Source: Roseateles amylovorans | GTDB taxonomy: Bacteria > Pseudomonadota > Gammaproteobacteria > Burkholderiales > Burkholderiaceae_C | Assembly (NCBI RefSeq): GCF_025398155.2 | Contig: NZ_CP104562.2 | Coordinates: 5,890,001 to 5,954,000, forward strand | DNA length: 64,000 bases | Direction: 5' to 3' | Shown: in pieces, positions 16,619 through 24,891 of the stretch | How positions within the stretch are numbered: position 1 is the stretch's first letter | How the letters are laid out: the number at the start of each line of letters is the position of its first letter | Notes under the pieces: model-generated | Database searches by the model: none | Told to the model about the DNA's origin: nothing | The model's input: the letters and a program-made list of their open reading frames with translations, nothing else | Translations under genes and position numbers: made by a program

Positions 16619-17296
16619 CGCCCTCGGACGCGCACGGACGCCGACCACGGTTCTCGTACGGCCGCCGAACGCGGCCTGTGCGGTCAAACTGCCCTCACCT
16701 CTCCACGCGGCCCTCGCCTCTCTATATAGAGGGCCGAAGAGGGCCACCACGTGAGCGCAACCGGCGCTGGTCCTGCGATGGCGTCAGGACGGGCGGCTTG
16801 ACCTTCACCCGTCCTTTCCGTGGACGCGGGGAGGTTTCGAGCGGCACATTTCGAATGATTTCGTTCCGTTTTCGAACGTACGCCGTCAGGCATCACCAAA
16901 ACTTAACAGATGCTGAAAAATCATCATGGCATCACGTGGGACCACGTACTCGTTAATCGCACAGTGCATGGGATACTGACTTCGATCGGTGGCGCATATC
17001 GCTCATATATGTGAGGTATGCGACCCGCGCGCTGATGTCGGACTGCTTCCTCCCCGCTGAACGCACATCACACCTGCGGCTTCACCCTTTTGTTTTGGAT
17101 ATCGCCCACGACACGCCTGAAAGTAGGAGCGTGGGGCGACATGCGTCACAAAAGAACCAAGTTGGTGCGCAAGTGTGCGAACTTCAGATAAAACGATTGC
17201 CTCGGCAAACATTCTTCACGGGGTTGTCCCTATAGTCCTGGACATCACCTGCTTACGCCCAGCAGCTTTGGGCGTCAAACGCACGTTTTGTCTGCC
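16619..17296. other. 678-bp AT-richer non-coding region between thiolase and IclR genes
   Basis: No gene is supportable. The right two thirds are clearly richer in A/T than the surroundings. Inverted repeats include CTCTATATAGAG (16720-16731, perfect) and ACGTGG-GA-CCACGT (16934-16947). A TATAGT box near 17230 could be a -10 for the IclR gene. The length suggests regulatory sequence, a small RNA or decayed DNA. Confidence 0.5.
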
Positions 17297-18133
17297 ATGT
17301 CCGCTGCTCGAGCTCATGATGATCTGACCGCCCTGACGGTCCCCACCACCCCTGACACCCCCGCTGAAGAGCGCACCGGTCCGCTCAAGCGCGACCTGGT
17401 GGCCGGCCTGGAGAAAGGCTTGGCGGTGATCGAGGCCTTCGACCAGGAACGCCCCCGGCTGACCATCAGCGAAGTCGCCGGCCGCACCGGCCTGACCCGC
17501 GCGGCAGCCCGTCGCTACCTGCTCACGCTGACCCACCTGGGCTTCGTGTCGCAAGACCGAAAGATGTTTGCCCTGACGCCCAAGGTCCTGCGCCTGGGTC
17601 AGAGCTACATGCACTCCGCCCGCCTGCCGCGCATCATCGAGCCCGAGCTGCACAAGCTGGCTTATGCGATGAAAGAGGCGTCGTCCGCGGGCGTGCTGGA
17701 CGGCAACGATGTGATCTGCATCTCCGCGACCAGCGCCGGTCGCGTGGTGTCCCCGACGCTGCAGCCCGGCACCCGGGTGCCGGCCCATTGCACCGGCAAC
17801 GGCCGCGTGCTGCTGGCGGCCCAGCCGCAAGCCGAGGTGGACGCCTTCATCGCCCGCCAGGAACTGACGGCGCTGACGCCCCACACCATCACCCATCCGG
17901 AACGCCTGCGCATCGAGATCGCCCGCGCCCGCGCCCAGGGTTATGCGTTGATCGACCAGGAACTTGAGCAAGGCCTGCGCACCGTCGCCGTGCCGCTGAA
18001 GAACTACAAGGGCGACACCGTGGCCGCCATGGCCATCAGCGTGCATGCCTCGCGCATGAGCATGGAGCAGATGGTGGAACATTGCCTGCCGCCGCTGCTG
18101 CAGGCCCAGGCCCACCTGCGCATGCTGCTGTAA
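17297..18133 (+). CDS. IclR-family transcriptional regulator (PcaR/PobR-like)
   Basis: 278 aa from the ATG at 17297; a TTG 9 bp earlier is possible, and no strong ribosome-binding site helps decide. The winged HTH lies at about 35-100 (FVAGLEKGLAVIEAF-like opening, then LTISEVAGRTGLTRAAARRY), and the effector-binding IclR domain follows (ATSAGRVVSPTLQPGTRVPAHCTGNGRVLLA). This subgroup regulates protocatechuate/4-hydroxybenzoate or beta-ketoadipate genes, often as activators binding aromatic acids. Its position between a 3-oxoadipyl-CoA-type thiolase and acyl-CoA catabolic genes fits. Substrate and targets are inferred. Confidence 0.88.
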   Translation: MSAARAHDDLTALTVPTTPDTPAEERTGPLKRDLVAGLEKGLAVIEAFDQERPRLTISEVAGRTGLTRAAARRYLLTLTHLGFVSQDRKMFALTPKVLRLGQSYMHSARLPRIIEPELHKLAYAMKEASSAGVLDGNDVICISATSAGRVVSPTLQPGTRVPAHCTGNGRVLLAAQPQAEVDAFIARQELTALTPHTITHPERLRIEIARARAQGYALIDQELEQGLRTVAVPLKNYKGDTVAAMAISVHASRMSMEQMVEHCLPPLLQAQAHLRMLL

Positions 18134-18170
18134 GGCAGACGACGGCGCAGACGCGCTCTCAAGTTGTTGC

Positions 18171-18201
18171 GCAAAGAGCGGCCCATGAGGCCGCTCTTTG
18201 C
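18171..18201. terminator. Hairpin between convergent IclR and PaaH-type genes
   Basis: A perfect 12-bp stem, GCAAAGAGCGGC (18171-18182) with GCCGCTCTTTGC (18190-18201), has a 7-nt loop. There is no long T run on either side, so it may be a weak bidirectional terminator. Confidence 0.55.
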
Positions 18202-18284
18202 ATTGGGCCCAGGAAACGACACGTGTCACTCGGCCAGCGAGCCGCCGCCCGGAGCCGCTCGCCGCCGAGCGCGTCCTGCGCGCT

Positions 18285-19844
18285 TCAGGCGCCCCAGACC
18301 CGCTGGTTCAACAACGGACTGATGCGGTAGCGCTCGCTGCGATAGGTGGTGAACAGCCCGTCGAGCAGGTCCACCACCACCGGCGCGCCCACCTGTTCGA
18401 GCCACTCGAATGGTCCGGCCGGATAGTTCACCCCAAGCTTCATGGCGGTGTCGGCACCGGCCTCGTCACACACGCCCTGCCAGACCGCATCCGCGCCTTC
18501 GTTGACCAACATGGCCACGGTGCGCGCCACGGCCAGCCCAGGCACATCGCGCCAGACCAAGGCCACCCATCCGAGCCGTGCCAGCAGCGCCTGGGCGCGC
18601 TCGCGCTCAGGCCGTTCCACCTTCGGGCCAAAGCTGATGGGCAGGCCATCGATCCGATCGGGCGCCAGCGGCCAGTCGATCACGGCCAGCGCAGGCTGCG
18701 CGCGCTCATGCGCCAATTGCGCTGCACTGCGGCCGCGCGTGACGTGCAGCTGCAATTCCTCGATCGCCAGGCCTTGCCAATCCGCCGTCGGATCTCGATG
18801 GAATGACACCCCGCGGGCTGTCATCCACCCGGCGAGCCGATCGCTCCACACGCCCTGCCCGGCCAGCACGAGACCGCTCGGATCGAGGCTCGCGCCGTCT
18901 TCGCCGTCTTCGCCGGGCGTCGCCTCGGCGCTGCGGGGCGCCGCGGCGGCGGGCACACCGTCATAGAAGCCCTTGCCGACCTTGCGGCCGAGCCGACCAC
19001 CGTCCACCAGCGCCTTCTGCACCAGCGAGGGCTGATAGCGCTTGTCGCCGTAGTTCGCCTCGAACACCGATTGCGTCACCAGATAGTTGGTGTCATGGCC
19101 GATCAGGTCCATCAGCTCGCACGGCCCCATCCGGAAGCCGGCCCCGCGCAGCGCCCGATCCAGCGCCGCCGGTGTCGCCGCCTGCTCCTGCAGCAGCTGC
19201 AGCGTCTCCGCGTAATAGGGACGCGCGATGCGATTGACGATGAAGCCCGGCGTCGAGGCCGCATGCACCGGCGTCTTGCCCCAGCGACGCGCCAGTTGCT
19301 CGATCGCCTGGGCGGCGGAGGCCTCGGTCTCGGCGCCCGACACCACCTCCACCAGCTTCATCAGCGGCACCGGATTGAAGAAATGCATGCCGACCAGCCG
19401 CTGCGGCGTCCGCATGCCGTTGGCCAACGCGGTGATGCTGATGGACGACGTGTTCGAGGCGATCAGCGCCTGCGGCGGCAGCAGCGCATCGAGCTCGCGC
19501 AGCAGGGCCTGCTTGGGCGCCAACTGCTCGACGATCACCTCGATGACCAGGGCCGCATCGGCGAGCAAGGCCAGTTCGCTCGCGGGACGCAGCCGGGCCA
19601 GCACCGCCTCGCGCTCCTCGGCCGCCATCCGGCCCTTGGTGACCAGCCCGCCGAGCGCTTGCCTCACCTGCGCAATTGCAGCCTCGGCGGCGCCTTCGCG
19701 CAGGTCCATCAGCCACACCGGATGGCCGGCCTGGGCCGCCACCTGGGCAATGCCGGCCCCCATCACGCCCGCACCGATCACCGCCACTGGGGCTTGTGCC
19801 GGGGCGGCCGTGCTCACGCGCCAGTCCAGCGTCGCGTCTGTCAT
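18285..19844 (-). CDS. 3-hydroxyacyl-CoA dehydrogenase, PaaH/PaaC type
   Basis: 519 aa from the ATG at 19844, with AGGAGACAGGA upstream. The N-terminal NAD-binding Rossmann domain carries VIGAGVMGAGIAQ at about 21-33, then SNTSSISITALA and the catalytic-region HFFNPVPLMKLVEVV. A first C-terminal 3HCDH domain (TPGFIVNRIARPYYAE) is followed by a linker and a second one (AMKLGVNYPAGPFEWLEQVG), the layout of PaaH, which oxidises 3-hydroxyadipyl-CoA in phenylacetate catabolism. An Ala/Pro-rich linker at about 290-320 is unusual but in frame. The other paa genes are not in the window. The LiuC-like hydratase lies 76 bp upstream on the same strand. Confidence 0.85.
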   Translation of the reverse strand: MTDATLDWRVSTAAPAQAPVAVIGAGVMGAGIAQVAAQAGHPVWLMDLREGAAEAAIAQVRQALGGLVTKGRMAAEEREAVLARLRPASELALLADAALVIEVIVEQLAPKQALLRELDALLPPQALIASNTSSISITALANGMRTPQRLVGMHFFNPVPLMKLVEVVSGAETEASAAQAIEQLARRWGKTPVHAASTPGFIVNRIARPYYAETLQLLQEQAATPAALDRALRGAGFRMGPCELMDLIGHDTNYLVTQSVFEANYGDKRYQPSLVQKALVDGGRLGRKVGKGFYDGVPAAAAPRSAEATPGEDGEDGASLDPSGLVLAGQGVWSDRLAGWMTARGVSFHRDPTADWQGLAIEELQLHVTRGRSAAQLAHERAQPALAVIDWPLAPDRIDGLPISFGPKVERPERERAQALLARLGWVALVWRDVPGLAVARTVAMLVNEGADAVWQGVCDEAGADTAMKLGVNYPAGPFEWLEQVGAPVVVDLLDGLFTTYRSERYRISPLLNQRVWGA

Positions 19845-19920
19845 TCCTGTCTCCTCTTGTGATGGTCGACACCGCCGCAGCCTGCGGCGGTGATTCGCAC
19901 TGATCCTCGCCGAACCGGCC

Positions 19921-20754
19921 TCAGTCCCCCTGGGGCACCCATCCGGCAGGCCGCTTGTCGAAGAAGGCCGCAAAGCCTTCCTTGGCTTCCGCCCCCATGC
20001 GCACCCGCGCGATGGTCTGGGCCGTCAGTTCCCGCACCTGTTCGGTGATCGGTCCCGCGGCGAGTTGTGCAAACAGCGTCTTGATTTCTGCCTGCGCCTG
20101 AGGACCGCTGGCCAGCAGATCGCTGACACAGGCGTCAACGGCCAGATCGAGCGCGGTCGCCTCGGCGCCGTCCGCGCCCTCCGTGCCCGGTCCATCGCCC
20201 TCGCCCACCACCTGCTGGACCAGGCCCAACTGCAGCGCTTCGCGGGCATCGATGCGCCCGGCCGTCAGGGCCAGGCGGCGTGCCTGCCGCGGCCCCACCG
20301 CGTTAATCACATACGGCCCGATCACCGACGGCAGGATGCCGAGTCGCGCCTCGCTGACCGCGAACGTCGCCCTGCCCGAGGCGATGGCGATGTCACAGGC
20401 CAGCGTCAGACCCACACCGCCGCCCAGCGCGAGACCATGGACCCGCGCCACCGTCGGCTTGGGGCAGCGGGCGATGCGGTCGAGCATGCCGGCGAAGCGG
20501 CGCGCGTCCTCCAGATTCCAGGCCTGCGTCGCCTCGGACGCACGCTTCATCCACTGGATGTCCGCGCCCGCGCTGAACGACTTGCCGGCGCCGCACAGGA
20601 CGATCACCCGCACCGACGCGTCCTCGGCCAGCGCCGCAAAGGCCGCGTCCAGTTCGCCGATCATGGCCTCGTTGAAGGCGTTGAACACCGCCGGCCGGTT
20701 CATCATCACGCGGGCGACGCCCCGCGCATCGGTTGTCATCTGCAAGGTCTCCAC
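19921..20754 (-). CDS. Enoyl-CoA hydratase/isomerase family protein, methylglutaconyl-CoA hydratase-like
   Basis: 277 aa from a GTG at 20754, which has GGAG 7 bp ahead; an ATG at 20739 lacks such a site. Crotonase-fold motifs are present: SFSAGADIQWMKR (oxyanion hole), ALGGGVGLTLACDIAIA and the catalytic-region FAVSEARLGILPSVIGPYV. FSAGADIQWMK and the SPY-like IGPYV resemble LiuC/AtuE, which hydrate methylglutaconyl-CoA in leucine degradation or its isoprenoid analogue. It could equally serve the adjacent PaaH-like enzyme as a PaaF-type hydratase. A short Gly/Glu-rich insertion at about 190-205 is unconserved. No other liu genes are visible. Confidence 0.82.
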   Translation of the reverse strand: METLQMTTDARGVARVMMNRPAVFNAFNEAMIGELDAAFAALAEDASVRVIVLCGAGKSFSAGADIQWMKRASEATQAWNLEDARRFAGMLDRIARCPKPTVARVHGLALGGGVGLTLACDIAIASGRATFAVSEARLGILPSVIGPYVINAVGPRQARRLALTAGRIDAREALQLGLVQQVVGEGDGPGTEGADGAEATALDLAVDACVSDLLASGPQAQAEIKTLFAQLAAGPITEQVRELTAQTIARVRMGAEAKEGFAAFFDKRPAGWVPQGD

Positions 20755-21058
20755 GATGCCACTCCATTGTTTGCGGGCAGTATCGCAGCCGACATGGCGG
20801 GTGCCTCCGGGGCGCACGAGCCGTCCACAAGCGGTGAGTTCGACAGGCGCGTGGGTTCCGCTGCGTGGTGGACTTCGAGCCCGCACATCGCACCGCGCCC
20901 AGCCCGGACGGCCGCGCCCAGCGCAGGGGCTGACCGGCCCGAAACAGAGGACAGCCGGATGAGGGTCTTCCCCGACTCCTGCCTTTTGGCACGCCGTGCC
21001 TTTTGGCATAGGCTGTGGGCTTCGTCGGGCCCGGCCCACGCTCAGATTCCTGCTTGCG
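20755..21058. other. Divergent intergenic region with paired TGCCTTTTGGCA repeats
   Basis: 304 bp between the hydratase (minus) and the M13 peptidase (plus). The 12-mer TGCCTTTTGGCA, itself with TGCC/GGCA arms, occurs at 20980-20991 and 20997-21008, about 50-80 bp before the peptidase ATG. This may be a regulator site for the peptidase gene. No convincing promoter hexamers were found. Confidence 0.5.
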
Positions 21059-23080
21059 ATGAAGAATGCTCTCCGTCTCACCACCCTGGCCCTGCTGATG
21101 CATCTGGGCGGTTCCGCCATGGCGGCGCCGCCGCAGTCCGGGCTGGCGTTGCCCGGTTTCGACAAGTCGGTCCGGCCTCAGGATGACCTGTTCCGCGCCG
21201 CCAACGGCCACTGGCTCTCCAGCACCGAGATCCCGGGTGACAAGTCGTCCTACGGCACCTTCGTGCAATTGGGCGATCTGTCCGACAAGCGGGTGCGCGG
21301 CATCGTTGAAGAGCTGGCCAAGAAGAAGGGCAAGCCCGGCTCGGTGGAACAGAAGGTCGGCGACTACTACGCCGCCTACCTGAACACCGCCGCCATCGAC
21401 AAGGCCGGTCTGGCGCCGGTCAAGCCGCTGCTCGACAGCATCGCCGCCATCGAGAACCGCGAGCAGCTCGCGGTCTGGATGGGCCGTCAGACCGGTGTGA
21501 TCAACACGCCAGTGCCCCTGACGATCGACGCCGACTTCAAGGACCCCACCATCAATCGCCTGGTCACCTGGCAGGGCGGCCTGGGTCTGCCGGACCGCGA
21601 CTACTACCTCAAGGCCGACGACGAACGGCTGGCCAAGGCCCGCGGCGCCTACCAGAACTACCTGGAGACGCTGGCTCGCCTGGCCCGCATCGAGGACCCG
21701 GCGGGTGCGGCCAAGCGCGTGATCGCGCTGGAGCACCGATTGGCCGAAGTGCACTGGGACAAGGTCGAGAACCGCGACCCGGTCAAGCTCTACAACCCGA
21801 TGACGCCGGCCGAGCTGATCAAGCAGGCGCCCGGCTTCGACTGGAACGCCTTCTTCACCGCCGCGTCGCTGCCGGGCCTGGACAAGCTCTCGGCCTCCCA
21901 GCCGAGCTACCTGGTGGGTGCGGCCAAGATCCTGGGCGACGCGTCGCTGGACGACATCAAGCTCTACCTGACGCTGCAGACGCTCGACGGTGCCGCCGAC
22001 ACGCTGCCCAAGGCCTTCCGTGATGCGCACTTCGCCTTCCACGGCGCGGCGCTGACCGGCGCCAAGAGCGAGAAGCCGCGCTGGCAGCAGGCCGTGGGCA
22101 ATGTGAACGGCGCACTCGGCGAAGCCGTCGGCGAGGTCTATGTCCAGCGCTACTTCCCGCCGGCGGACAAGGCCCGCATGCTGGCCCTGGTCAACAACCT
22201 GCTGGCCTCTTACAAGGCGTCCATCGACAAGCTCAGCTGGATGACGCCCGCGACCAAGGCGCAGGCCCAGGACAAGCTGTCGAAGTACATGGTGAAGATC
22301 GGCTATCCGGACAACTGGCGCAACTACGACGCGCTGGAAATCCGCGCCGGCGATGCGCTCAACAACGGCCTGCGCGCGGCCCAGTTCGAATGGAAGCGTC
22401 AGGCGGCCAAGGCCAGCAAGCCGGTCGATCGCCGGGAATGGCTGATGACGCCGCAGACGGTGAACGCCTACTACAACCCGACAATGAACGAGATCGTCTT
22501 CCCCGCGGCGATCCTGCAGCCGCCGTTCTACAACACGAAGGCGGATGACGCGGTCAACTACGGCGCCATCGGCGCGGTGATCGGCCACGAGATCAGCCAC
22601 GGCTTTGACGACCAGGGCAGCCAGTTCGACGGCGACGGCGCGCTGCGCAACTGGTGGACCGACGACGACCGCAAGGCCTTCGACGCCATCGGCGCCAAGC
22701 TGGTCGCCCAGTACGAAGGCTATGAGCCGATCCCCGGCAAACACCTCAACGGCAAGCTGACGCTGGGCGAGAACATCGCCGACCTGTCGGGTCTGCAGGT
22801 CGCCTACAAGGCCTATCTGCGCTCGCTGGGCGGCAAGCCCGCGCCGGTGATCGACGGCTACACCGGTGAGCAGCGTTTCTTCATGGGCTGGTCACAAGCC
22901 TGGCGCGAGAAGGCCCGCGAGGAACGCAAGCTGCAACTGCTGACCGTGGACCCGCATTCGCCGCCGGAGTTCCGCGCCAATGGCGCCGCGGTCAACCATG
23001 ACGGCTTCCATGAAGCCTTCAAGACCAAGCCGGGCGACAAGATGTTCAAGCCCTCGGAAGAGCGCATCCGCATCTGGTGA
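21059..23080 (+). CDS. M13 family (neprilysin/PepO-like) zinc metallopeptidase, exported
   Basis: 673 aa from the ATG at 21059. The signal peptide (MKNALRLTTLALLMHLGGSA) is cleaved near AMAAP. The mature protein starts with the M13 N-terminal domain (SVRPQDDLFRAANGHWLSST). The zinc site is complete: HEISH near residue 510 within IGHEISHGFDDQG and the third ligand Glu in ENIADLSG near 570, with NAYYNP and the C-terminal RVNGP-like region (FRANGAAVNHDGFHEAF) of substrate binding. These enzymes cut oligopeptides outside the cytoplasm. Single gene, followed by an intrinsic terminator at 23151. Confidence 0.95.
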   Translation: MKNALRLTTLALLMHLGGSAMAAPPQSGLALPGFDKSVRPQDDLFRAANGHWLSSTEIPGDKSSYGTFVQLGDLSDKRVRGIVEELAKKKGKPGSVEQKVGDYYAAYLNTAAIDKAGLAPVKPLLDSIAAIENREQLAVWMGRQTGVINTPVPLTIDADFKDPTINRLVTWQGGLGLPDRDYYLKADDERLAKARGAYQNYLETLARLARIEDPAGAAKRVIALEHRLAEVHWDKVENRDPVKLYNPMTPAELIKQAPGFDWNAFFTAASLPGLDKLSASQPSYLVGAAKILGDASLDDIKLYLTLQTLDGAADTLPKAFRDAHFAFHGAALTGAKSEKPRWQQAVGNVNGALGEAVGEVYVQRYFPPADKARMLALVNNLLASYKASIDKLSWMTPATKAQAQDKLSKYMVKIGYPDNWRNYDALEIRAGDALNNGLRAAQFEWKRQAAKASKPVDRREWLMTPQTVNAYYNPTMNEIVFPAAILQPPFYNTKADDAVNYGAIGAVIGHEISHGFDDQGSQFDGDGALRNWWTDDDRKAFDAIGAKLVAQYEGYEPIPGKHLNGKLTLGENIADLSGLQVAYKAYLRSLGGKPAPVIDGYTGEQRFFMGWSQAWREKAREERKLQLLTVDPHSPPEFRANGAAVNHDGFHEAFKTKPGDKMFKPSEERIRIW

Positions 23081-23150
23081 GGCCGACCCCTGCGGGCCTC
23101 GCCCGCAGGCGGGTGAGGGGCAGGTCCCCGTCATCCCGACCCGACCCTCG

Positions 23151-23175
23151 AGGGCCGCAACAGCGGCCCTTTTTC
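23151..23175 (+). terminator. Intrinsic terminator of the M13 peptidase gene
   Basis: Stem AGGGCCGC (23151-23158) / GCGGCCCT (23163-23170), tetraloop AACA, then TTTTTC, 70 bp after the stop codon. Confidence 0.85.
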
Positions 23176-23261
23176 ATGGGCGGTGCGCATTGAGCAAGCG
23201 CACGGCGCAGGCGCATGTCCTGGCCACAGGGGATGCGCACGCCCGGCGGGCCTGGGCGCCT

Positions 23262-23834
23262 TCACCAGAGCGGCGTCTCGAAGGCCTGCGTGGGCGTGCC
23301 CTGATGAAAGCGCAAGCGCCATTCGCCGCCCTGGCGCTCCCACAATGAGCTGCAGTAGCTGAAGCGCGTCATCGTGCCGTCCGGATGCCGATGGGCGCAG
23401 CGATAGGCGAGCAGCAACAGGTCGGGCGAGAGGAAGTTCAATTCAAAGTCCTGCGCCCGGATCTCATTGCCGTCTGCGCGTTCGGCCGGCAGCTTCACCA
23501 GCAGATCGACCTTGGTGTAGCGCCGCCCGGAATAGCCGATTTCCACGAACTGCTCATGCAGCAACTGATCCAGCCGCTGCCGGTCTCGTCGGACCTGTGG
23601 CCGATGCAGGGTGCGTTCGAGCGCGACCAGGCGATGGAACACCGGGTCCCGAAGCGGCGCACGCAACGGATTCGCCACCACCGGAACAACCGGCGAGCCT
23701 GCGGGCTCGGTCCCGCAGGTCGCCAGGGAGGGCGACGCCTCGGCCTCGTCGCCGACCAGCGCCACCAGCACGTCTCCCTCCACCTCTTCGGGCCGATGGT
23801 TGTCGGTCTGATGGCGATCCATCAGGCGCCTCAT
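23262..23834 (-). CDS. NTF2-like/DUF4440-type protein at the end of the beta-glucoside operon
   Basis: 190 aa. The ATG at 23834 shares one base with the glucokinase stop codon (TGATG), so the genes are translationally coupled. Residues about 65-190 resemble the DUF4440/SnoaL-like fold: LLHEQFVEIGYSGRRYTK, a central DFELNFLSPDLLLLAYR strand pair and a C-terminal SSLWERQGGEWRLRFHQGTP. The N-terminal 60 residues (DRHQTDNHRPEEVEGDVLVA) are unlike the family and polar. The function is unknown. Coupling to glk suggests transcription with sugar-catabolic genes but does not prove a metabolic role. Confidence 0.7.
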   Translation of the reverse strand: MRRLMDRHQTDNHRPEEVEGDVLVALVGDEAEASPSLATCGTEPAGSPVVPVVANPLRAPLRDPVFHRLVALERTLHRPQVRRDRQRLDQLLHEQFVEIGYSGRRYTKVDLLVKLPAERADGNEIRAQDFELNFLSPDLLLLAYRCAHRHPDGTMTRFSYCSSLWERQGGEWRLRFHQGTPTQAFETPLW

Positions 23835-24844
23835 CAATGGCCCACACTACGGTCGAGCGCGCGACCCGCCCCCAGCAGCGCGGCCTGATCGGCCTGTTGC
23901 ACCACCAGGGTCGGAATCGCCCGAAGAAAGGCCGTGAATCGGCCCTTGGATTCAAAGCGCGCGCGGAACGGACTCTCGTCCAGCCACCGGCCCAGGCGCG
24001 GCACGATGCCGCCGCCGATGTAGAGCCCCCCGCGCGCGCCCAGCGTCAGGGCGACATTGCCGGCCACATCGCCCAGCAAACCGCAGAACATGCGCAGCAC
24101 TTCGCTGCTGAAGGTCTCGCCGGACAACGCGGCCGTGGTGATCGCGGGGGCATCACGGCCCTCACCGGGCGCCAGCACCAGCCCGCGAATCTCGGCCAGG
24201 GCCTGATAGAGATTCTCCAAGCCGGGTCCCGAGACCGCGCGCTCGGCGGAGACATGGCCGAAGCGCCGCTGCAGTCGATCCAGCACCGCCTGCTCCTCGG
24301 GCTCGTAGGAGGTCAGCGTGACATGACCGCCCTCACCGCCCACCGCAGCCCAGCGTTCACCATCCAGCGTCGGCAACAGCCCCGACACGCCCAGCCCGGT
24401 GCCGGGACTGACCAGCCCCATCGGCGCGCCCGCCACCGCCTGCCCGCCGCCAACCTGGCGCAGCGCTTGCGCATCGAGCGCCGGCAGGGACAGCGCCAGG
24501 GCGGTCGAATCATTGAGCACCAACAGACGCTCGGCCCCCAGCGCCGATTGCAGCGCCTTGGTGGAGAAGCTCCAGTGGTGATTGGTCATCCGCACATGGT
24601 CGCCGGTGATCGCCGTGGCGATGCCGATCGCGCAGCTGTGCGGACGCGCCAGGCCCTCGCGATGCAGGTGATAGAAGATGGCATCGGCCAGGCTGTCGAA
24701 ATCCCGGCAGGCATAGCGCGCCAGGTGTTCCAACGGCCCCTCCGCCGTGCACTGGCTGGCGAAGCGCACATGCGTCCCGCCGACGTCCGCGAGCAGCCGC
24801 GCGGACGATCCACGGCTGCGCGTCGTCGACTCCGACGGGCTCAT
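23834..24844 (-). CDS. glk: Glucokinase
   Basis: 336 aa. It has the Glk N-terminal phosphate-binding motif LLADVGGTHVRFA (about 17-29), LVLNDSTALALSLPAL with the catalytic-region Asp, the nucleotide motif LVSPGTGLGVSGLL, and GGEGGHVTL with conserved Glu/His near the sugar site. It phosphorylates glucose with ATP in the cytoplasm. The first 16 residues are a polar, unconserved extension. It lies 47 bp after the beta-glucosidase gene, whose product releases glucose, so the two act in sequence. Confidence 0.94.
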   Translation of the reverse strand: MSPSESTTRSRGSSARLLADVGGTHVRFASQCTAEGPLEHLARYACRDFDSLADAIFYHLHREGLARPHSCAIGIATAITGDHVRMTNHHWSFSTKALQSALGAERLLVLNDSTALALSLPALDAQALRQVGGGQAVAGAPMGLVSPGTGLGVSGLLPTLDGERWAAVGGEGGHVTLTSYEPEEQAVLDRLQRRFGHVSAERAVSGPGLENLYQALAEIRGLVLAPGEGRDAPAITTAALSGETFSSEVLRMFCGLLGDVAGNVALTLGARGGLYIGGGIVPRLGRWLDESPFRARFESKGRFTAFLRAIPTLVVQQADQAALLGAGRALDRSVGH

Positions 24845-24891
24845 CGCAGGCGCTCCGGATCACGCCTCGATCGCTGCATGCCCACAACCAT

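Noticed and set aside
20985..21008. Possible sigma-54 promoter (TTGGCACG followed by GCC)
   Set aside because: The GG-to-GC spacing is 8 instead of 10 bp, so it does not fit the -24/-12 consensus.
20393..22744. Open frame of 783 codons on the minus strand opposite the M13 peptidase
   Set aside because: The plus-strand gene has signal peptide, HEISH and ENIADLSG; the antisense frame is a GC-driven shadow.
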